64,000 bases of DNA from Kibdelosporangium philippinense (lineage in GTDB: Bacteria > Actinomycetota > Actinomycetes > Mycobacteriales > Pseudonocardiaceae): positions 1,116,001-1,180,000 of the forward strand of contig NZ_JAJVCN010000001.1 in NCBI RefSeq assembly GCF_021390435.2. The letters run 5' to 3'. The notes under the pieces are model-generated. The model was not told the origin of the DNA, searched no databases, and saw only the letters and a list, made by a program, of their open reading frames with translations. Below, piece by piece: positions 60,604 to 64,000 of the stretch. How positions within the stretch are numbered: position 1 is the first letter of the stretch; each line of letters starts with the position of its first letter. A program made the translations under genes and the position numbers.

Positions 60604-63374
60604 GGTTCGCCTTCGAGGAGGTCGAGCGCGTCGCGCAGGGCCGCCCGCGAGGTGACGCCAAGTTTCGGGAACACCTTGTACAGGTGGGAGCCCACCGTGC
60701 GGTGGGACACGAACAGCTTCGCGGCGATCTCCTTGTTCGACAGCCCGCGCGCCGCCAGCTGGGCGATCTCCCGCTCCTGTGCCGTCAACTGGCCGGTGGC
60801 GTCCTTGGCCGCTCGCGGGGTCTTGTGGCCCGCGGCGCGCAGTTCGGTTTGGACGCGCGCTGCCCACGGGTGCGCGCCCAGCCGCTGGAACACCTCCAGC
60901 GAGGCCAACAGCGGCTCCCTGGCCTCCACGGGCAGCGGTGCCCGCCGCAGCCGCTCGCCGTGGGCGAGCTGGATCCGGGCCCGCTCGAACGGCCACGACG
61001 AGGAGGAAGGCGTGTTCAGCGCCGTGCGGAACAACTCAGACGCTTCCTCGTCGGGGGCTACGAGTGCCGTCGCGCCCCGTTGCAGCATCAGCAGTCGCGG
61101 GGAGATGGCGCCGACGTCGGCTGCCCGCATGGCCTCCACGTGCGCCACCGCCTCCACCGTGCGACCGAGCCTCGCGGCCACCTCCACGAAGTCGTACATC
61201 ACCCATGTCGCGTGCGGCACGTGCGAGGCCAGGACACCGGGCGGGCTCACAGCCGCGGCGTGATCGTAGGCGCGCTCCAGGTCGCCACCCGCCAGCGCGG
61301 AGAGCCCCGCGACGTGGTGGGCGAACACCTCGGCGTTGCGGACACCGCGCGGCGCCGCCCACGTCATGGTCCGCTCAGCCCATTGCGCCGCGGCGTCGTG
61401 CTCACCGCGCAGCGCGGCGACAAGTCCCTTGTGGTACCAGAAGTACCAGCCGAAGAAGGAGAAATCTCCGGAAGCACACACGTCGAGCGCCTCGTCGGCC
61501 AGCGCGTCCTCCTCGTCCCACCGGCCGCTGACGTACGCGTCGAGGCACAGGTGCTTGAGAGCCCCGAGGTGACGTCGCGCGGGCCCGCCGTCGCGGCCGT
61601 GGCGCACGCTCGCCCACGACCGTTCGCGGAGGTCGGCCAGCCGGTCGACGTAGACCGAGGCGGTGCCGATGCGCTGCACCCGCGTGGGGTCGGCGTCGGG
61701 GGTCAGGCTGGCGTAGATCGCCGGGGCGTCAGGCAGGGCCGTGGCGGCGGTCCGGACTGGGTCCGCGAAGGTCTTGCGGGCGTACGCGAGCACGTCGGGA
61801 GGTTCGGGCACGATCCGGTCGAACGCCCGGTAGAACGGCTCCCACAGTTCCGGCCGTCCCCCGAACCAGCACAGCAGCTGCAGGGTGTGCATCGCTTCCC
61901 CGAGCGGCCCGTCCGAGGCGGCGTAGCCGTGGTCGCCGTGCTCGATCGCGGCGACCAGGAGCCGGTGCGCAGTCGTGACGTCGCCGTCCTCGTTGAGGAT
62001 GAGGAATACCGCAGCGCAGGCGGCCGACAGCGAGGCGGACAGATCGGGCTCGATGCGCCGCGCGTCCGCCAGGAGGGTCTGCGCGGCCTGCAGGTCGCCG
62101 TTGATCTCGGCGCCGATGTAGGCGGCCTCGGCCAGCCGGCTGCTGCGGTCGCGGCCTTCCGGGCTGAGTTCCGCGGATCGCGTCAGCGTGGACACCGCGC
62201 CGACCGCGTCCCCGCGCCGGAGCATGTCCCGCGCGGCATTGTGCAGGAGCGCGGCGACCGACTCGTCCGGCCCGATGGCAGCCTCGGCAAGGTGCCAGGC
62301 CCGTCGTTCGACGTCGTCGCGCAGGGCGTCGGCCAACCGTTCGTGCGCCTGCCTGCGCTCGGCGTGGGTGGACGCTTCGATGAGCGCGGACCGGATGAGC
62401 GGGTGCCGGAACGCCAGCCGCGCGGTCGGATCGTCGACGGCGATGAGCTGGGCGCGTTCCGCGTCGTCGAGATCACCCGCGGCCATCGCACCGGGATAGG
62501 CCCGCTCCAGCACCCGCAGGTCGCCCGTGCCATCGAGAACGGCCACCAGCAGGAGCCTGCGCGTCACGGCGGACAGCACGCCGATGCGCGACGCGAACAG
62601 GGCTTGCAGCCTCGTGGTCAGCGGCACGACACCCGCCGTGCCAGGTCTGGTGACGGAGGGCCCCGTCGAGGCGGCGCTTGGCAGTTCGAGGATGGCGAGC
62701 GGGTTGCCCTGAGCCTCAGCGAGCAGCCGCTGGCGCAGCCGTGGCCGCAGGGCGGGGAAGCGGCTGTCCATCAGGTCGGACGACGCCGCCTCGTCCAGCG
62801 GTTCGAGCACGAGCGACGGCAACTCGAAGGGCTCGAACAGCCTGCCGATCTCGGTGCGCAACGCCGTCAGGAAACCGATCCTGGTGCCCTTGAGCCGCCG
62901 TGCGACGAAAGTGAGGACGGCGGTGCTCACCCGGTCGACCCACTGGAGGTCGTCGAGGACGACCAGCACCGGGCGCTCGGCCGCCACCGCGCGCAGCAGG
63001 CTGAGCGTGGCGTTGCACACCACCAGCCGTTGGGGAGCCGTGCCCGCGCCGAATCCGAGTGCGACGCGCAGCGGGTCGGCCAGCTGGGGTGGGAGCCGGT
63101 CAAGGTGGTCCAGCACGGGCAGCAGGGCCTGGTTGAGGCACGAGAAGCTGACATCGGCCTCGTACTCGACTCCCGAGGCGTGCAGGACGAGGAACCCGTC
63201 GGTCTCGGCGCGGCCCGCCGCGTCGGACAGCAGCGCGCTCTTGCCGATGCCCGGCTCGCCCGAAACCATCAGGCTCGCGCCGCCGTCACGCACCTGGTCG
63301 AGGAAAACCCGCAAGCGCTGCCGTTCGTGCTCCCGCCCCAGCAGGTCCGAGCCGTCCTGCTCCGCCACCCCCAC
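60594..63374 (-). CDS. Large LAL-type LuxR-family regulator
   Basis: A 926-residue regulator. The AAA ATPase part opens with LLGREHERQRLRVFLDQV; the P-loop SGEPGIGKSALL is at about residue 38 and Walker B in LVVLDDLQWVDRVS. A long helical TPR-like region follows (RRLSEALIE-like repeats such as RLAEAAYIGAEINGDLQAA). The LuxR HTH is at the end (LTAQEREIAQLAARGLSNKEI, SHRTVGSHLYKVFPKLG). It is a typical pathway-specific actinomycete activator; its target may lie outside the window. Confidence 0.9.
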   Translation of the reverse strand: MGVAEQDGSDLLGREHERQRLRVFLDQVRDGGASLMVSGEPGIGKSALLSDAAGRAETDGFLVLHASGVEYEADVSFSCLNQALLPVLDHLDRLPPQLADPLRVALGFGAGTAPQRLVVCNATLSLLRAVAAERPVLVVLDDLQWVDRVSTAVLTFVARRLKGTRIGFLTALRTEIGRLFEPFELPSLVLEPLDEAASSDLMDSRFPALRPRLRQRLLAEAQGNPLAILELPSAASTGPSVTRPGTAGVVPLTTRLQALFASRIGVLSAVTRRLLLVAVLDGTGDLRVLERAYPGAMAAGDLDDAERAQLIAVDDPTARLAFRHPLIRSALIEASTHAERRQAHERLADALRDDVERRAWHLAEAAIGPDESVAALLHNAARDMLRRGDAVGAVSTLTRSAELSPEGRDRSSRLAEAAYIGAEINGDLQAAQTLLADARRIEPDLSASLSAACAAVFLILNEDGDVTTAHRLLVAAIEHGDHGYAASDGPLGEAMHTLQLLCWFGGRPELWEPFYRAFDRIVPEPPDVLAYARKTFADPVRTAATALPDAPAIYASLTPDADPTRVQRIGTASVYVDRLADLRERSWASVRHGRDGGPARRHLGALKHLCLDAYVSGRWDEEDALADEALDVCASGDFSFFGWYFWYHKGLVAALRGEHDAAAQWAERTMTWAAPRGVRNAEVFAHHVAGLSALAGGDLERAYDHAAAVSPPGVLASHVPHATWVMYDFVEVAARLGRTVEAVAHVEAMRAADVGAISPRLLMLQRGATALVAPDEEASELFRTALNTPSSSSWPFERARIQLAHGERLRRAPLPVEAREPLLASLEVFQRLGAHPWAARVQTELRAAGHKTPRAAKDATGQLTAQEREIAQLAARGLSNKEIAAKLFVSHRTVGSHLYKVFPKLGVTSRAALRDALDLLEGEPHS

Positions 63375-63501
63375 CGTCCGCCTCTCCGCGAGTCATGTCG
63401 CCGAACGCTAGAAAGACCGGTTTTCCATTGTCAACGTCGGCGGAGACACCTGACATCAACATGTCAGGACCGGGCCTCGGGGCTCTGACCACTCTCGGCT
63501 T

Positions 63502-64000
63502 CTACAACTGTGCGCCGCCAACACTCAGCAGGCGTTTCTTCGTGTTCTGCCGATAGACGCTTGGTGACATCCCGAGTTCCCGCCGGAAGACGGTCGCGAA
63601 CCGAGACGCGGAGGTGAAGCCGCAGAGCTTCGCGATGTCGGCCATTGAGAGATCACCACGTTCCAGGTAGCGGCGGGCGTGGTCCAGCCTGACGTTGTTG
63701 AGATAGCGATGCGGGGTCTCGCCGGTCGCATCTTTGAACAGCCGGAGGAAGTGGAAGTGGGTCAAGGTGGCGACAGCAGCGATGTCATTGACCGTGAGGG
63801 GCAAGTGATAGTTGCCCTTGATGAACGAGATGGCCTTGCGTATCCGCATGTCCTCGCCTTTGACACGGCGGGGCTCGGGCCAAGTGCTGTGCCTCGTCAA
63901 AAGATGGGTGGCCAGGTAGCTTGCGGCGGTGTCCGCGTAGAGTTGGTCCATTCCGTCCTCTACGGAACGGCCAAGTGCGTCGATCACCGCAGCCAGTACG
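63502..64000 (-). CDS. AraC-family regulator, N-terminal part outside the window
   Basis: The frame is open to the right edge (VLAAVIDALGRSVEDG precedes the first in-window start), so the gene begins beyond 64000. The visible C-terminal part has the two AraC helix-turn-helices: LTVNDIAAVATLTHFHFLRLF and SMADIAKLCGFTSASRFATVF, followed by RRELGMSPSVYRQ. The missing N-terminal sensor domain prevents an effector guess. Confidence 0.88.
   Translation of the reverse strand, partial: VLAAVIDALGRSVEDGMDQLYADTAASYLATHLLTRHSTWPEPRRVKGEDMRIRKAISFIKGNYHLPLTVNDIAAVATLTHFHFLRLFKDATGETPHRYLNNVRLDHARRYLERGDLSMADIAKLCGFTSASRFATVFRRELGMSPSVYRQNTKKRLLSVGGAQL

Noticed and set aside
60600..63488. 962-codon open frame on the plus strand
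   Set aside because: It is the antisense shadow of the LuxR regulator at 60594-63374; its product is rich in Arg, Gly and His with no domain, while the minus strand has clear ATPase and HTH motifs.
1..64000. tRNA, rRNA or CRISPR array
   Set aside because: No cloverleaf, rRNA block or regularly spaced repeat was seen on reading both strands.

Overview
The DNA is high-GC actinobacterial sequence. Many GTG and TTG starts, stop/start overlaps between genes, AfsR/SARP and LuxR-type giant regulators, and many secreted proteins all point to a filamentous actinomycete, most likely of the Pseudonocardiaceae (Amycolatopsis or a relative). The genus is inferred from style and gene content, not from a marker gene. 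The window reads as accessory chromosome: specialised-metabolism genes, regulators, insertion sequences and gene remnants. I saw no tRNA, rRNA or CRISPR array.

Layout. 0-2.7 kb: the 3' part of an HTH/TPR regulator, a TIGR00725-type SLOG protein and a secreted DUF4142 protein. 2.7-8.9 kb: a poly-gamma-glutamate (PGA)-type locus. An operon encodes a double Cache-HAMP membrane protein with no output domain, PgsB, PgsC and an NlpC/P60-like membrane-anchored protein; a divergent membrane-anchored putative metallo-amidase faces it. 9.1-15.2 kb: a SARP regulator, an orphan PqqD-like (RiPP recognition) protein, two NB-ARC/LuxR regulators and an SDR. 15.4-19.6 kb: small secreted proteins, an epimerase/Tat-protein pair and several gene remnants. 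20-28.3 kb: a compact divergent biosynthetic cluster, ACP - adenylating enzyme - ketosynthase on one strand and aromatic amino acid ammonia-lyase (tyrosine-type signature) - NadB-like flavoprotein - O-methyltransferase - P450 on the other. 28.5-34.2 kb: a broken SDR, an LCM-type methyltransferase, a MalT-type LuxR regulator and an MBL-fold hydrolase.

34.6-44.2 kb is a catabolic-looking module: amidohydrolase, flavin reductase, RidA, acyl-CoA-dehydrogenase-type flavin monooxygenase, FMN reductase and an IclR regulator. Mobile DNA has hit it twice. Three IS5-family elements sit end to end at TTA targets between the amidohydrolase and flavin reductase genes, and an IS1380 element splits ridA; both ancestral sequences can be rebuilt to the base. 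44.3-49.4 kb holds an unknown protein, a secreted animal-type haem peroxidase and a secreted S33-family hydrolase. 49.9-51.2 kb is a gene graveyard (LysR, SigJ-type sigma factor and NmrA remnants). 51.5-55.9 kb has a quinone oxidoreductase and a TPR-SRPBCC-MocR operon whose first gene is cut by IS982. An IS110 element (57-58.4 kb) follows, then a cupin, a frameshifted SDR, a ferritin-like protein, a large LAL-type LuxR regulator and the 3' part of an AraC regulator that runs off the right edge.

The best candidates for undescribed biology are the tyrosine ammonia-lyase/ketosynthase cluster, whose ketosynthase carries a second, apparently dead KS half-domain, and the PGA operon with its output-less double sensor.
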